Origin: Rikenellaceae bacterium DTU049
GTDB lineage: Bacteria; Bacteroidota; Bacteroidia; Bacteroidales; DTU049
Direction of reading: 5' to 3'
NCBI GenBank assembly: GCA_001513285.1
Contig: LFTI01000087.1
Span: 1-60,521, forward strand
DNA: 60,521 bases
This document shows, piece after piece, positions 1 to 10,842 of this stretch; position 1 is the first letter of the stretch; each line of letters begins with the position of its first letter. The notes beneath the pieces were generated by a model, which worked only from the letters and a program-made list of their open reading frames with translations, did no database searches and was not told the origin of the DNA. A program made the position numbers and the translations under genes.

Positions 1-98
1 TCAATTTTTCTTTATTTTTTTTAAAATAAAATATTCAAATTGACTTTTTAAGGGATGACTAATTAATATTTTATATCATAATATTTTAAGAATTATTA

Positions 99-174
99 GG
101 TTAATATTTAACTGTCCAATAATATATAAAATTATTCTCTTTTAATTTTTACCCATATAAAACGTTATAGAACC
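99..174 (-). repeat. Copy C of a dispersed repeat with terminus GGTTCTATAAYGTTTT (related to 15736 and 53999)
   Basis: Reverse complement reads GGTTCTATAACGTTTTATATGGGTAAAAATTAAAAGAGAATAATTTTATATATTATTGGACAGTTAAATATTAACC, closely matching 15736-15835. Confidence 0.75.
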
Positions 175-191
175 AAACTTTTATAAGCCCA

Positions 192-3143
192 TTAATATAT
201 AACTAATACTTTCCCAATTAAATTATGAAATTCTCCTTTTTCTAAATCAGCAAATTTAATGACATAAACATAACTATCTGATTTTACTAATTGACCATTG
301 AATGTACCATCCCACCCTTGATTTATATCTATAGTATAGAATAATTGTTTTCCCCATCTATCATAAATTCTCATTTCAAAAGTATTCGGATTTATGTTAG
401 TCCCCTTAATATTAAATAATTCATTTAAATCGTTTCCATTTGGTGTAAATGCATTAGGAATATAAAAGGTACTAGCCTCTTCTTTAATAATTATATTTGC
501 TCCCACTGTATCTACACATCCATATTCGTCTGATACTAATAAAATAACATGGTATTCACCAGGATTTGTATATGAATATGTAGGAGAATATTCTGTTGAT
601 ATATTTCCATCACCAAAATCCCATTCATAAAAACTCGCACCAGTAGAATAGTTTTCAAAATATATTATTGGATCTTCAATAGTTGTGATTTGTGGTTTAG
701 GTGCAAAATTTGCTTGAGGCATAGGGGCTTCTGTCAGCGTTATAGAAATAGATGAGCTACATCCATTAGCATCGATAACTGTTAAATTATAATTTCCAGC
801 AGAAATATTATTTAAATTTCCACTATTCGCTCCATTAGACCATTGATAAACATATGGAGGAATACCACCAGTTACATTGGTTATTATATTCCCATCTGAT
901 TGTCCACAATGTGATTGTGTAGTGGTATAATGAATTGTTGGCAATGGATGAACAGTTATTGTAACTTCTGCTGTGCCAGTACAACCTTCATTAGTAGTTC
1001 CTGTAACAGAATACGTTGTAGATGTAGATGGTGCTATAGTAATATTATTTCCCGTGAAATTATTACTCCAAACAAAAGATGTGACAGGTATATCAGAATT
1101 AGCTATCAATGTTGTACTTGAGCCAATACAAATCGATAATTGTGAAGGATCAATACTTACCGTCGGCAATGGATTTACCGTTACACTTATAGTGGCAGTG
1201 CCTGTACATCCTGCATTTGTCCCTGTTACTGTATATGTCGTCGTTGCATTTGGTGTTACTGTTATACTTGCTGTGCTGTCTCCTGTGCTCCAACTATATG
1301 AACTTGCTCCACTTGCCGTTAATACTGAGGTGTCACCTGAACATATTGACGATGGTGTAGCTGTAACATTAATTGTTGGTGAAGAACTCACTGTAATTGT
1401 AACAGTTGCAGTATTTGAACATCCTACTCCATTTGTTCCCGTTACAGTATATGTCGTCGTTGCATTTGGTGTTACTGTTATACTTGCTGTGCTGTCTCCT
1501 GTGCTCCAACTATATGTACTAGCTCCGCTGCCATTTAAAACTATAGAATTTCCAGTGCATATTTGAGGATTGTTTGGAGTTATTTGTACAGAGATGTCAT
1601 TAATGTTTAAAAAAGTACTTATAGAATCTTCCATACAAGATTCAGGTCTTGTAAAATACATTGTTAAATTATATGTACCTGAAGATTGATAACTATGTGA
1701 AATATTTACTCCATTTGCAGTATTACCATCACCAAAATCCCAATGTATATTGTAAATATGAGAAGATGTATCAGCTATAAATGTTATTAATTGGTTATTG
1801 CAAATAGTATCATGGAATAAGCTATATGGTATAGTATCATTATTAATTACAATAGATAGCTCTATTTGTAGAGCTTTAACATTGGCTCCAGCCAAGTAAC
1901 CATAAGAATCTACATTACCAAAGCCATAAACTATAGCTGTAAATCCGCTATCCGAATCTAGAATATGAGTTCCTTGATCAATATTTATTCTTATGTATGA
2001 AAATAAATTATTTGATGGTACAGTTGACCATCCAGTTAAAGTACTACCATCTAAAGTAACCAAGTTAGTATTGGCTGTTTTAGTAATAATATTAGTATAA
2101 AATTGATTAATTACACTAGTACTAAAAGCTTGAAAAACAATATTATCAATAAATTGCTCAACAGGAGATAAAATTATCATAAATGGATCAGAAGTAACAT
2201 TATCGCAAGATGTACCTTGGCTATATTGAGCAACAGATATAGGATTATTTGATGTAATAAAAGAAGCTTGACTTAAAGAAGTTTCATAATATTGGCCAGC
2301 ATTTAAATTAATTGGTGTTCCACCATTTATCTGAATTGATGTAGAATTTTCCATTGCTAATATTCTAAATTGGTCACTACTACGAGTCATTAGAGGTGAA
2401 GTAATATAATTTTTACCCCATGTTTTTAAAGGTAGCATTTGTTCATATAGGTGATCACAATATGAACATGTGGTTGGTACATTAGCACATTTATTACCAG
2501 CAAATACTGCGAAATTATTACAAGAATTTAGATTTGTTGCTTTTACAGTGGAACCAGTGAGATCGCCATAAGATTGGACCATATAAACTTCTCCAGCATT
2601 TAATGTAATGTCGAATGGTACATTTGCTCCTACACCTCCTATTACAGCAGCTTTAGGTATTATTTGTATAGATGTATTATTTTCTATACCAATAATTATA
2701 AATTCAGATGGATTATTTGATAATACTGTATATGACATTATCATATATTGGTCACCAAGAGCTTGTACTGGCAAGACTAAAGTGGCATCTGAGGAAGCAT
2801 TTCTTTGATTAGCAGCATATACTGCTATAGGATTGTTAGATACTACATGAACACCTTTATTTAAAACCACATTACTATTCTCAATATTTGGATTTTGAGC
2901 AGCAGGTATTTGAATTCCTATCGATGCGTTAGCTCCAACAGTGAAATCTTGGCTCCATCCACTACCAGGCATACTTACAGTACCTGTTGCACCTTGTGGA
3001 GATGTAATATAGATAATACAATTGGTAGGAACATTATAATTTTGCATAAAAGATACCCAAAAATCATTTCCTAAGGTAGAATATTGTGCATTTAAATTTA
3101 AAAAATTTAATAAAAATGCAAATAACAAAAGAAATTTTTTCAT
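192..3143 (-). CDS. Secreted adhesin-like protein: IgGFc-binding-like N-terminus, PKD/Ig-like repeats, T9SS type-B (gliding motility-associated) C-terminal domain
   Basis: Signal peptide; FDFGDG-type PKD motifs; C-terminus IPNAFTPNGNDLNELF...IYDRWGKQLF...WDGTFNG. Confidence 0.85.
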   Translation of the reverse strand: MKKFLLLFAFLLNFLNLNAQYSTLGNDFWVSFMQNYNVPTNCIIYITSPQGATGTVSMPGSGWSQDFTVGANASIGIQIPAAQNPNIENSNVVLNKGVHVVSNNPIAVYAANQRNASSDATLVLPVQALGDQYMIMSYTVLSNNPSEFIIIGIENNTSIQIIPKAAVIGGVGANVPFDITLNAGEVYMVQSYGDLTGSTVKATNLNSCNNFAVFAGNKCANVPTTCSYCDHLYEQMLPLKTWGKNYITSPLMTRSSDQFRILAMENSTSIQINGGTPINLNAGQYYETSLSQASFITSNNPISVAQYSQGTSCDNVTSDPFMIILSPVEQFIDNIVFQAFSTSVINQFYTNIITKTANTNLVTLDGSTLTGWSTVPSNNLFSYIRINIDQGTHILDSDSGFTAIVYGFGNVDSYGYLAGANVKALQIELSIVINNDTIPYSLFHDTICNNQLITFIADTSSHIYNIHWDFGDGNTANGVNISHSYQSSGTYNLTMYFTRPESCMEDSISTFLNINDISVQITPNNPQICTGNSIVLNGSGASTYSWSTGDSTASITVTPNATTTYTVTGTNGVGCSNTATVTITVSSSPTINVTATPSSICSGDTSVLTASGASSYSWSTGDSTASITVTPNATTTYTVTGTNAGCTGTATISVTVNPLPTVSIDPSQLSICIGSSTTLIANSDIPVTSFVWSNNFTGNNITIAPSTSTTYSVTGTTNEGCTGTAEVTITVHPLPTIHYTTTQSHCGQSDGNIITNVTGGIPPYVYQWSNGANSGNLNNISAGNYNLTVIDANGCSSSISITLTEAPMPQANFAPKPQITTIEDPIIYFENYSTGASFYEWDFGDGNISTEYSPTYSYTNPGEYHVILLVSDEYGCVDTVGANIIIKEEASTFYIPNAFTPNGNDLNELFNIKGTNINPNTFEMRIYDRWGKQLFYTIDINQGWDGTFNGQLVKSDSYVYVIKFADLEKGEFHNLIGKVLVIY
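1231..1300. repeat. 70-bp direct repeat, copy 1 (identical to 1447..1516)
   Basis: GTATATGTCGTCGTTGCATTTGGTGTTACTGTTATACTTGCTGTGCTGTCTCCTGTGCTCCAACTATATG. Confidence 0.9.
1447..1516. repeat. 70-bp direct repeat, copy 2
   Basis: Same 70 nt as 1231..1300; encodes the YSWSTGDSTASITVTPNATTTYT repeat. Confidence 0.9.
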
Positions 3144-3281
3144 ATATAATATTTTTAAATTTTATAAACAATTTTTTCTCTAAACAAATTTAATATATTT
3201 TTTTAATTATCTCTATTTTTTAAATATTTTAGCTATAATATATAATATTTTATTTTTAATTTAAAATAAAAGTATATTTTA

Positions 3282-5630
3282 TTAATGAATAACATTAATA
3301 ACTCCTCTATAAATTTTATCTTTCATATTTAAAGTTGTAAATTTTATTACATAGATATAGGTATTAGAATTTATTTCTCTATCATTTTTGTCAGCAATAT
3401 TGCCATCCCACGGCTTATTAATATCAGTAGTATGAAACATTAATTTACCCGTTTTGCTATAGATAAAAATTTCATAACTTTCTGTATCTATCCCCTGTAT
3501 AAATGGAGTAAAATAATCATTTAGATTATCTCTATTTGGTGTAAAGGCATTAGGTATAAATATTTGAAAATTCTCAATAACAACGATTGAATCTTCATAT
3601 ACGGATGTGCAATTATATTGATCTGTAGCATACAAAGTAACTACAAAAGTGCCATCATTTGTATATCTATGAGTTGGATTAGCTTCTTCGCTATAAGTGC
3701 CATCACCAAAATCATATAAATAATTTGTAGCTCCTATAGTATAATTATAAAATTCAATAGGTTCACCATCCATATACCAAGTATAAACACTTGGAGTAAA
3801 TCTAGCATTAGGTCCAGACCAATAGGGAACATTGATGCTAGCTTCTTGAGTACATAAATCATCTGTTATAGTCACGAAATAAGTACCACTTTGCAAATTA
3901 TATAATTCATTAGTATCTAAAATAGAGTTATGACTCCAATGATAAGAAATAGGGAATAAATTACCAGTAACGTTTATAATAATTGTACCATCTCGATTTC
4001 CACAATGTTCTGGAGAAGATTGTGTTGTAAAAGTAAAAGGTGGCTTAGTTTCAATGAAGGTTTGCCCAACAGTTCTACAACCATTAGCATCGGTTACAGT
4101 TACAAAATATACCCCACCACTTAGCTCAGTAATAGTTTGTGTAGTTGCTGGAGGAATAGTATTCCATAAATATTGATATGGTGGAGTACCAGTCAAATTA
4201 GTGATTTCTGCTAATCCATTATTGGCATTACAATAAGCTGGTTGAGTATTTATGTCAAAGCTAGGTAGAGGATTTACAGTAATAGTAACTGTGGCAGATG
4301 AACTACAATTTGTTCCAAGGAAACCTGTTACAGTATATGTAGTAGTTTGATTAGGTATAATCATTAAATTTGCACTATTGCTACCATTACTCCAATGATA
4401 ATTATCTGCACCAGTTACGTGTAGATATGCTGTATCACCAATGCAAATTGCAGTATCATTAACAACAAGTTGTGGATTGGTTAATACTGTTACGATAGCA
4501 GTTGCACTGTTTGTGCAACCATGATTATCTGTTCCTGTAACAGAATATGTGGTAGTAGTTGTTGGATTTACTTGAATAGTATTAGTATTTTGTCCATTGC
4601 TCCAGCTGTAATTTGTAGCTCCTTGTGCAGATAAAATAGCTGTATCTCCTAGACATATAGTTTGATTATTTACAGTGATAGTAGGCAAGGAATAAATATT
4701 TATAGTAATTGAATTTGAATCAGTACAACCCTCAAGACTAGTACCAGTAACGCTAAATGTAGTTTGTTGATTAATAATTGGATTGATAGTTTGAGTATTT
4801 TGCCCATTTGACCACAAATAACTATTAGCTCCGTTAGCGGTAATATCGACTGAAGAACCTTCACATACGGTAGAAGGATTGGCTATAATAGTAATATTAG
4901 GTAAAGGATTTACTACAATAGTAGCTGTAGCACTAGCAGTACATCCTAAAGAACTAGTACCTGTAACTGTATAAATAGTAGTTGTAGTAGGATTCAAATT
5001 TAATGAAAATTGATTGCTACCATTATTCCATTGATAGCCAATGGCGTCGCCAGTTACTGAAATTGTACCAGTTTCACCATTACAAATTGTATCATTAGTA
5101 GTCGAAATAGTTGGACTACTTGCTATTAAAATAAATATTGATAAAGTAGAATAGCATCCATTGGGTGCCGTGCCTGTAACTTGAAAAAGTGAAGAAGTAT
5201 CAACAGAAATTATTATTTGATTTGTATTATCGCCAGTATTCCAATTGTAATTTGTTCCTGGAATATCAGAACTAACAGTTATGGTATCATTACCGCCAAT
5301 ATCACAAAAAACAGTTGTAGTAGCTGAATAAGATAGATTAGGTTTAGGTAAAACTGTTATCGTTACTGTCGCAGAAGCAGTTTCACTAGCTGGAGATGTT
5401 CCTGTAACTGTGTAAGTAGTTGTAAGTGTAGGAGATACATTAATAGAATTTGTAGTACTGTCATTAGACCATAAATATGTAGTGCCAGGAATATTACTGT
5501 TTGCATTCAAACTAATAATATCGCCATTACAAATAGATGTGTCACTCGGTGAAATGCTTACTACCAATTGCCCATAAGTAAAACTTATGTTAGTTAAAAA
5601 TAAATAAAATAAGACTAAATAATTCTTCAT
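3282..5630 (-). CDS. Secreted Ig-like/SprB-repeat/PKD protein with T9SS type-B C-terminal domain
   Basis: Repeated YSVTGT/YTVTGT modules; LWNT...GVYFVTVTDANGC SprB-like repeats; IPNAFTPNRDNLNDYF C-terminus. Confidence 0.85.
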   Translation of the reverse strand: MKNYLVLFYLFLTNISFTYGQLVVSISPSDTSICNGDIISLNANSNIPGTTYLWSNDSTTNSINVSPTLTTTYTVTGTSPASETASATVTITVLPKPNLSYSATTTVFCDIGGNDTITVSSDIPGTNYNWNTGDNTNQIIISVDTSSLFQVTGTAPNGCYSTLSIFILIASSPTISTTNDTICNGETGTISVTGDAIGYQWNNGSNQFSLNLNPTTTTIYTVTGTSSLGCTASATATIVVNPLPNITIIANPSTVCEGSSVDITANGANSYLWSNGQNTQTINPIINQQTTFSVTGTSLEGCTDSNSITINIYSLPTITVNNQTICLGDTAILSAQGATNYSWSNGQNTNTIQVNPTTTTTYSVTGTDNHGCTNSATAIVTVLTNPQLVVNDTAICIGDTAYLHVTGADNYHWSNGSNSANLMIIPNQTTTYTVTGFLGTNCSSSATVTITVNPLPSFDINTQPAYCNANNGLAEITNLTGTPPYQYLWNTIPPATTQTITELSGGVYFVTVTDANGCRTVGQTFIETKPPFTFTTQSSPEHCGNRDGTIIINVTGNLFPISYHWSHNSILDTNELYNLQSGTYFVTITDDLCTQEASINVPYWSGPNARFTPSVYTWYMDGEPIEFYNYTIGATNYLYDFGDGTYSEEANPTHRYTNDGTFVVTLYATDQYNCTSVYEDSIVVIENFQIFIPNAFTPNRDNLNDYFTPFIQGIDTESYEIFIYSKTGKLMFHTTDINKPWDGNIADKNDREINSNTYIYVIKFTTLNMKDKIYRGVINVIH

Positions 5631-5645
5631 TTATTAAAAATTAAA

Positions 5646-8393
5646 TCATTTTACAACTGTAATTGAACCTTTATATACTTTATTAGGATTGTTTGGTCCA
5701 TTTCCTGTAAATAAAACATAATAATATGTACCACCTGGCTGGTCTTTAGCATCCCAAGTATTATCATAACCATTAGCTTCATAAACAGTATTTCCCCATC
5801 TATTTAAAATAGTAAGTTCAGAATAAGGATATTTATCAATATTTTCAATATAAAATACATCATTTATGCCATCACTATTAGGAGTAATTACATTAGGGAT
5901 TTTTAATATATCATCTAATAAGACCACATCATAATAACTAGTATCTGAGCATCCCCATCCATTAAATGCAACTAGCGTGATAGTGTATTCACCTTCATTC
6001 ATATATGAATGAGATACATAATCTATAGTAGACGTTGTAGAATCTCCAAAATCCCATAATATATGAGTATCTCCATTACTTTCATTATAACATTGAATAG
6101 TGTAGGTAGGATCATTACTTGCATATATTATCGTTGGATATATATATCCATTAGCATTTGGTCTAGGATAAACTGTTATTAAATCTTCATAATGAGCTGT
6201 AGTATCACAACCAAATTCATTGGTTACAGTAAGCCAAACATCTATATTCCCTGGTGTATTAAATTTATGTAAAGGATTATAAATAGTATCACCAAAACTC
6301 CATAAATATTTATTAGTAGGAAAATATTCATAATTAGTTTCAACAAATTGTACATATAGTGGTTGACAACCAATGGTAGGTTCTGCCATAATATTCACAG
6401 GTGGTAAGTCATGAAGTTCAATTAGAGAAATACTATCATTAACATAACAACCATAATCATCATAAACGTATATTGTATAATTACCTTTTGGTAGACTATC
6501 GAAAATATTTAAGTTAGAATTGATATTATTAGGCAAGAGTGTATAATTATAAGGTGGTGTGCCACCATTAGCGTTTATCATTATTATACCCGTTGAATCA
6601 TGCTCACACCAAATATCAACTTTATCTAAATTCACATATATTGGTGGATTACTAGCAACATTTACGCTATCACTCACACTGCAGCCGCCTTCATCTGTTA
6701 TTGTAACACTATAAGTACCCACTCCTACCATTATTGAATCAATTGGAATATTTGTAATAGTATCTCGATTTGTAGACCAATGAAAATTATATGGAGGCAT
6801 ACCATTATTTCCCCAAGCTATTATTACTCCATTTGTCATACCTTGGCATAAAACTGTATCCCCTACAATATTCATATTTAATGATGGAGCAGAAGTCATT
6901 AGTTCTGGTGGAAATATAGAATCATGAAATCCTGCTATTTCCCATGTATCATCCATCCATGTCAAAGCAAAATCAGTTATATGCAAGGTATCATCTAGAA
7001 AAGGACCGAAATGAAAACTAAAATTAGCTTTATCAGCTGATAAATTTTGTTGTTGTCCACTAAAACATGCTTCATTAACTTCATCTATATCTACACATAA
7101 ATGAGGTAAATCATTTATTGCTTGCTTTATTAAATTTAAATCAATATTAAGAGTAAAATCCAAACCAGTAATACCAAAATTAAGAACTATACTATCCCAT
7201 ACATGATTATTGAATTCATTTTCCATAAAATGTAATATTGGTCCAGTAGATAAACTATCCAGTCCGAAACAAGGCCATAAAATATTCAGATTATTACCAA
7301 CTTTGAAAGTAATTGTATCATTTATGCCACTTTGAACAATGTTATTATTAGTATCAACTTCTTCATATTGAACAGGTGTTGGGAAATGAAAAGTAGTATA
7401 TAAAGTAGGGCAAAAAGTTAAATCTTGATGTAAATAATGATTAGTAAATAAGCTTGCTTGATCTATTAAGGTATAATCTAAGCTAATATTAATATTAGCA
7501 TCATTAACAATTTGAATTGTACCGCTCAAAAGATCAATAAAGTCATTAATAGCATCTGCAGTAGACCCTCCTATTATTTCTCCCATAAATTGGATAAATT
7601 GTATTATATCTAGTCCTAGAGTCATGTAATAATCTTGTCCTTTAGCTATTAAGCATTTATTAGGTAATATGTAATCATTGTATGAAGCAATATATGGTAT
7701 ATCAGCCCATAGAGATAGACCTATTCCACCTATATCATTAATAATAAGTGGGATAACTTGACTTTGACATATATCAGGATAATCATTTACAATACATGGA
7801 TAAGTGGCAATCCCAGTATAAGTATTTAACTCAATTAATGTTAAGGAATCATAGGGGACACCCACATTAAAAATATTTATTGGAGTACAACCTCCGACAC
7901 ATAACTGTCCACTTAAATCTATATTTGCGCCAAATGAAAAATTCATTCCTATAATTCCTTCTTCAGGGAAATGAGGATTTAAGTAAGCACTTGGCAAAAC
8001 TGTATAATCGGAGTTTATAGTAGCCCATTGACCTGGAATGATTGTACCATAATCAGGAAATGTGAGAGTAATATCAACTGGATAATTAATATCTACCCAT
8101 CCATTATTAAATCCACTAGCATAATATGTTAGTGCCATAGATAAATATGCATTTAAATCAAATTCTGCTCCCCAGTCTCCTAAAATTCCTAGATCTTCAA
8201 TGTGCCCAAAAGTTTGGTTTTCGCTAAAAGTATAATTGAAAATATCTTGGTGTATATTCAAACTCCAAGTACTACCATTAGGCCCCCACATATATTGATG
8301 ATTCAAAGCCCAATCGATAGGGTGATGTACTGTATATGTTTGACAAAAAATATTTATTGGCAAAATAAATAATAAAATATATATTTTTCTCAT
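5646..8393 (-). CDS. Secreted SprB-repeat/PKD protein with T9SS type-B C-terminal domain
   Basis: SYSVTITDEGGCSVSD, ILWDFGDSTTST, IPNVITPNSDGINDVFYIEN...LNRWGNTVYEANGYDNTWDAK. Confidence 0.85.
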   Translation of the reverse strand: MRKIYILLFILPINIFCQTYTVHHPIDWALNHQYMWGPNGSTWSLNIHQDIFNYTFSENQTFGHIEDLGILGDWGAEFDLNAYLSMALTYYASGFNNGWVDINYPVDITLTFPDYGTIIPGQWATINSDYTVLPSAYLNPHFPEEGIIGMNFSFGANIDLSGQLCVGGCTPINIFNVGVPYDSLTLIELNTYTGIATYPCIVNDYPDICQSQVIPLIINDIGGIGLSLWADIPYIASYNDYILPNKCLIAKGQDYYMTLGLDIIQFIQFMGEIIGGSTADAINDFIDLLSGTIQIVNDANINISLDYTLIDQASLFTNHYLHQDLTFCPTLYTTFHFPTPVQYEEVDTNNNIVQSGINDTITFKVGNNLNILWPCFGLDSLSTGPILHFMENEFNNHVWDSIVLNFGITGLDFTLNIDLNLIKQAINDLPHLCVDIDEVNEACFSGQQQNLSADKANFSFHFGPFLDDTLHITDFALTWMDDTWEIAGFHDSIFPPELMTSAPSLNMNIVGDTVLCQGMTNGVIIAWGNNGMPPYNFHWSTNRDTITNIPIDSIMVGVGTYSVTITDEGGCSVSDSVNVASNPPIYVNLDKVDIWCEHDSTGIIMINANGGTPPYNYTLLPNNINSNLNIFDSLPKGNYTIYVYDDYGCYVNDSISLIELHDLPPVNIMAEPTIGCQPLYVQFVETNYEYFPTNKYLWSFGDTIYNPLHKFNTPGNIDVWLTVTNEFGCDTTAHYEDLITVYPRPNANGYIYPTIIYASNDPTYTIQCYNESNGDTHILWDFGDSTTSTIDYVSHSYMNEGEYTITLVAFNGWGCSDTSYYDVVLLDDILKIPNVITPNSDGINDVFYIENIDKYPYSELTILNRWGNTVYEANGYDNTWDAKDQPGGTYYYVLFTGNGPNNPNKVYKGSITVVK

Positions 8394-8407
8394 ATTATAT
8401 ATTTGTT

Positions 8408-8887
8408 TTAATTTTTAATTTCTAAAGTTTTAAATGATTCTGTTAGATAGGTGAAAAAGATTTCATCTATTTCATTGGGATATGCCGCTGTTAATATTAC
8501 TATATGTGAGTCATCGCCTGTAAAATATGTTGTTCTAATAATATTAATTTTTTTATCACCTTCATTTATCAAAATATATCCTTTTAATAATATTCCACTT
8601 TTATAATCTATCTGATAATTATTTTCAATTAATAGTGGAATGATATTATTTTTTTGAAAAAAATTATTTGTATCAAAATTCTTTTTAAAATTTTCAAAAT
8701 TTTTATTTGGAAGAATTTTTATTTGAATATTAATAAATCCTAATGAATCTTGATAATTATAAATATCATTTGTTGCAGAATTATCTATATATTCAATTCC
8801 CTCTGGTGGATTATAATTAATAGTTTGACTAAATAAAATTTGAGAAAAAATTAATAAAATGCTAATTAATAAAAATTTATTATTCAT
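8408..8887 (-). CDS. Small secreted hypothetical protein
   Basis: 159 aa ORF with N-terminal signal peptide, directly upstream of 5646..8393. Confidence 0.7.
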   Translation of the reverse strand: MNNKFLLISILLIFSQILFSQTINYNPPEGIEYIDNSATNDIYNYQDSLGFINIQIKILPNKNFENFKKNFDTNNFFQKNNIIPLLIENNYQIDYKSGILLKGYILINEGDKKINIIRTTYFTGDDSHIVILTAAYPNEIDEIFFTYLTESFKTLEIKN

Positions 8888-9079
8888 TTGTTTTTTATTT
8901 ATTGCAAATTTAAAATAATTTTTTAAATAAATGATTAATTTAATAAAAAAAATTGATTATTTAGAAATTAAAATTTAAAAAAATACACTGATAATTAATA
9001 TAATTATATCTAAAGTAATTATAAAAATTAAATCTAGAGAGAAATATAAAATGGGAGATTATGAATAGAAAAATAATAT

Positions 9080-10087
9080 TTATGTTAGGTTTTCTATTGG
9101 TTTATTTCTAAGCTTAATATATTCGTACCATGCACGCCTATCTGACGCCGCTAAATTTAATATCCTCCCCACATCCTCTATTAATTTATTTAATAAATAC
9201 TTGTGCTTCACTATATACCACATTATATAACTCTGTAAATATTTCGTAGCTACTCCTCTAAACTGCTTGTCTATCCACTTCGCAAACCTTACTGTATGCT
9301 GTCTCACTGTATTTATGTTGTATGTATCATTCTGATCTTTCACTAGTTCTCTTTTTACTGTCTTACTCTTTAAATTCTTTGACCTAAATTTCTTGAATTC
9401 TTTCCTATCTTCTCCACATATAGTGCTACTTGTAGATACTTTTTTTCTTAATATCTTTTCTATTTTCACCTTCTTTATTTTATCAAAGCATATTAGATTG
9501 AATAGCATATTGCCACTTCTGTCTTTCATCGCTAGCACTGCCACATTGTGCTGCTTCTTCTCCTGAGCTATCAAATATTCTTCTTTGCTTTTATATCTTC
9601 TACCTTTTTCTGAATATTTCATCAGCAACTCTTCGAGTTCCATTATCCCAAAAAAGTTAACATTATCATCGAAGCTCCTCAATGCTGTCAATATTCTATG
9701 TCTCCATTCGAAACTTGTCGTTAGATCTATTCCTATTTCTTTAGCACATTGGCGTAAACTTTTTCCTTCGAGCATACAGAGAATGTAGTCCAGCATTAAT
9801 TCTTTTTTATGCAGATTGTAAACAAAAGTACCGGTTGTAACTCGGAAGTTTTTGCCACATTCTTTACATTGATAGAGCTGCTGACCTTGTTGATGACCAT
9901 TCTTTATAATGTTTATGCTCTCACATTTGGGACATTGTGGCGATACACTTTGAGCCTTGAGACCTTGGTAGTCTACTACATCTGCATCTTTTTGTTTTAA
10001 TAGGTAAAAAAGTCCATCGAGGAATGCTAAATGCTCTTGTTTGCCCATAGATAAATGTTCTACTAGATTATCAACTAATTGTTTCAT
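9080..10087 (-). mobile_element. IS1595-like transposase-family protein (copy 1), zinc ribbon + DDE-like domain, catalytic residues questionable
   Basis: CPKC..KNGHQQGQQLYQCKECGKNF zinc ribbon; TGTFVYN; SFEWRHRIL; FRGVATKYLQSYIMWY. Confidence 0.8.
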
Positions 10088-10223
10088 AATTAATTATTTT
10101 TTATAAAATTAATTAAAATTTGGAAATGTAATCAAATAAATTTCCAAACAATAATTATTTTATTTCTCCCACATTTTCAATCAATACATAATTTTTTAAT
10201 ATTTTTGTAAAAAATTTTTGCCT

Positions 10224-10670
10224 ATGCTTTTTAGAAAACAAAACATCGTATTGTTCATCGCCTGGATTTTATTGATTTTATTATTCTTTATACCCTTTAT
10301 TAAGTTATTAACTCCTAGTTTTATACCTCTTTCTATTTATGATACTAATTCTCCGGTTCATCCTATCGGCTGGTTATATACTTTGATGGTAGTTCATATT
10401 TTAATGGTTTTATTAATACCCATTATTATTTATTATGTTAGAAATTTGGTAGTTCAATTAAGGTTAAATGCTGTAGCTTTTTTCCTTAATGTACTTTTAT
10501 TACTTGGTATGTTGCTAATACCTGATATCTGGGCTAAAAACGGTTTTTTATTTAAATATGATACTTTTGGTGTTTTAATACCTATTATTTCTTTTATAAT
10601 GATAATTTTAGCAAATAAATATATTAGATCAGATATTCAAAAAATTAGCAGTGCTAGTAGGTTAAGATAA
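10224..10670 (+). CDS. DUF4293-like four-TM membrane protein
   Basis: About 149 aa, four hydrophobic segments; Bacteroidota-type DUF4293 by appearance only; the ORF-track start at 10218 is a TTG, ATG is at 10224. Confidence 0.5.
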   Translation: MLFRKQNIVLFIAWILLILLFFIPFIKLLTPSFIPLSIYDTNSPVHPIGWLYTLMVVHILMVLLIPIIIYYVRNLVVQLRLNAVAFFLNVLLLLGMLLIPDIWAKNGFLFKYDTFGVLIPIISFIMIILANKYIRSDIQKISSASRLR

Positions 10671-10701
10671 TTAATAATTTTTTTAAATAAAAAAATTTAT
10701 G

Positions 10702-10709
10702 TATCTTTG
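10702..10709 (+). promoter_or_regulatory. Bacteroidota TAnnTTTG promoter element for the SRP RNA
   Basis: TATCTTTG ending 5 nt before the predicted RNA 5' end. Confidence 0.6.
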
Positions 10710-10714
10710 CAATT

Positions 10715-10812
10715 GGGGTAAGTCTTACACAACCAGCTCCTGCGAACTCCCCCAGGTCCGAGAGGAAGCAAGGGTAAGTGGTCGTAGCGGTGTGATGTAA
10801 GGTGCTTACCCC
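10715..10812 (+). ncRNA. ffs: Small bacterial signal recognition particle RNA (4.5S type)
   Basis: Apical CAGGTCCGAGAGGAAGCAAGGG; closing helix GGGGTAAG...CTTACCCC; flanked by promoter and TTTTT. Confidence 0.85.
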
Positions 10813-10842
10813 TTTTTATTGTTTTAAAAATTTTACTCTATT

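Noticed and set aside
973-1566. 197-aa plus-strand ORF antisense to the adhesin
   Set aside because: Created by in-phase repeats in the real minus-strand gene, which has a signal peptide and a CHU_C domain.
9050-10185. Terminal inverted repeats for transposase-like copy 1 (TGGGAGATTAT / TGGGAGAAATA)
   Set aside because: Only about 7-8 matching bases and no target duplication; too weak in this composition.
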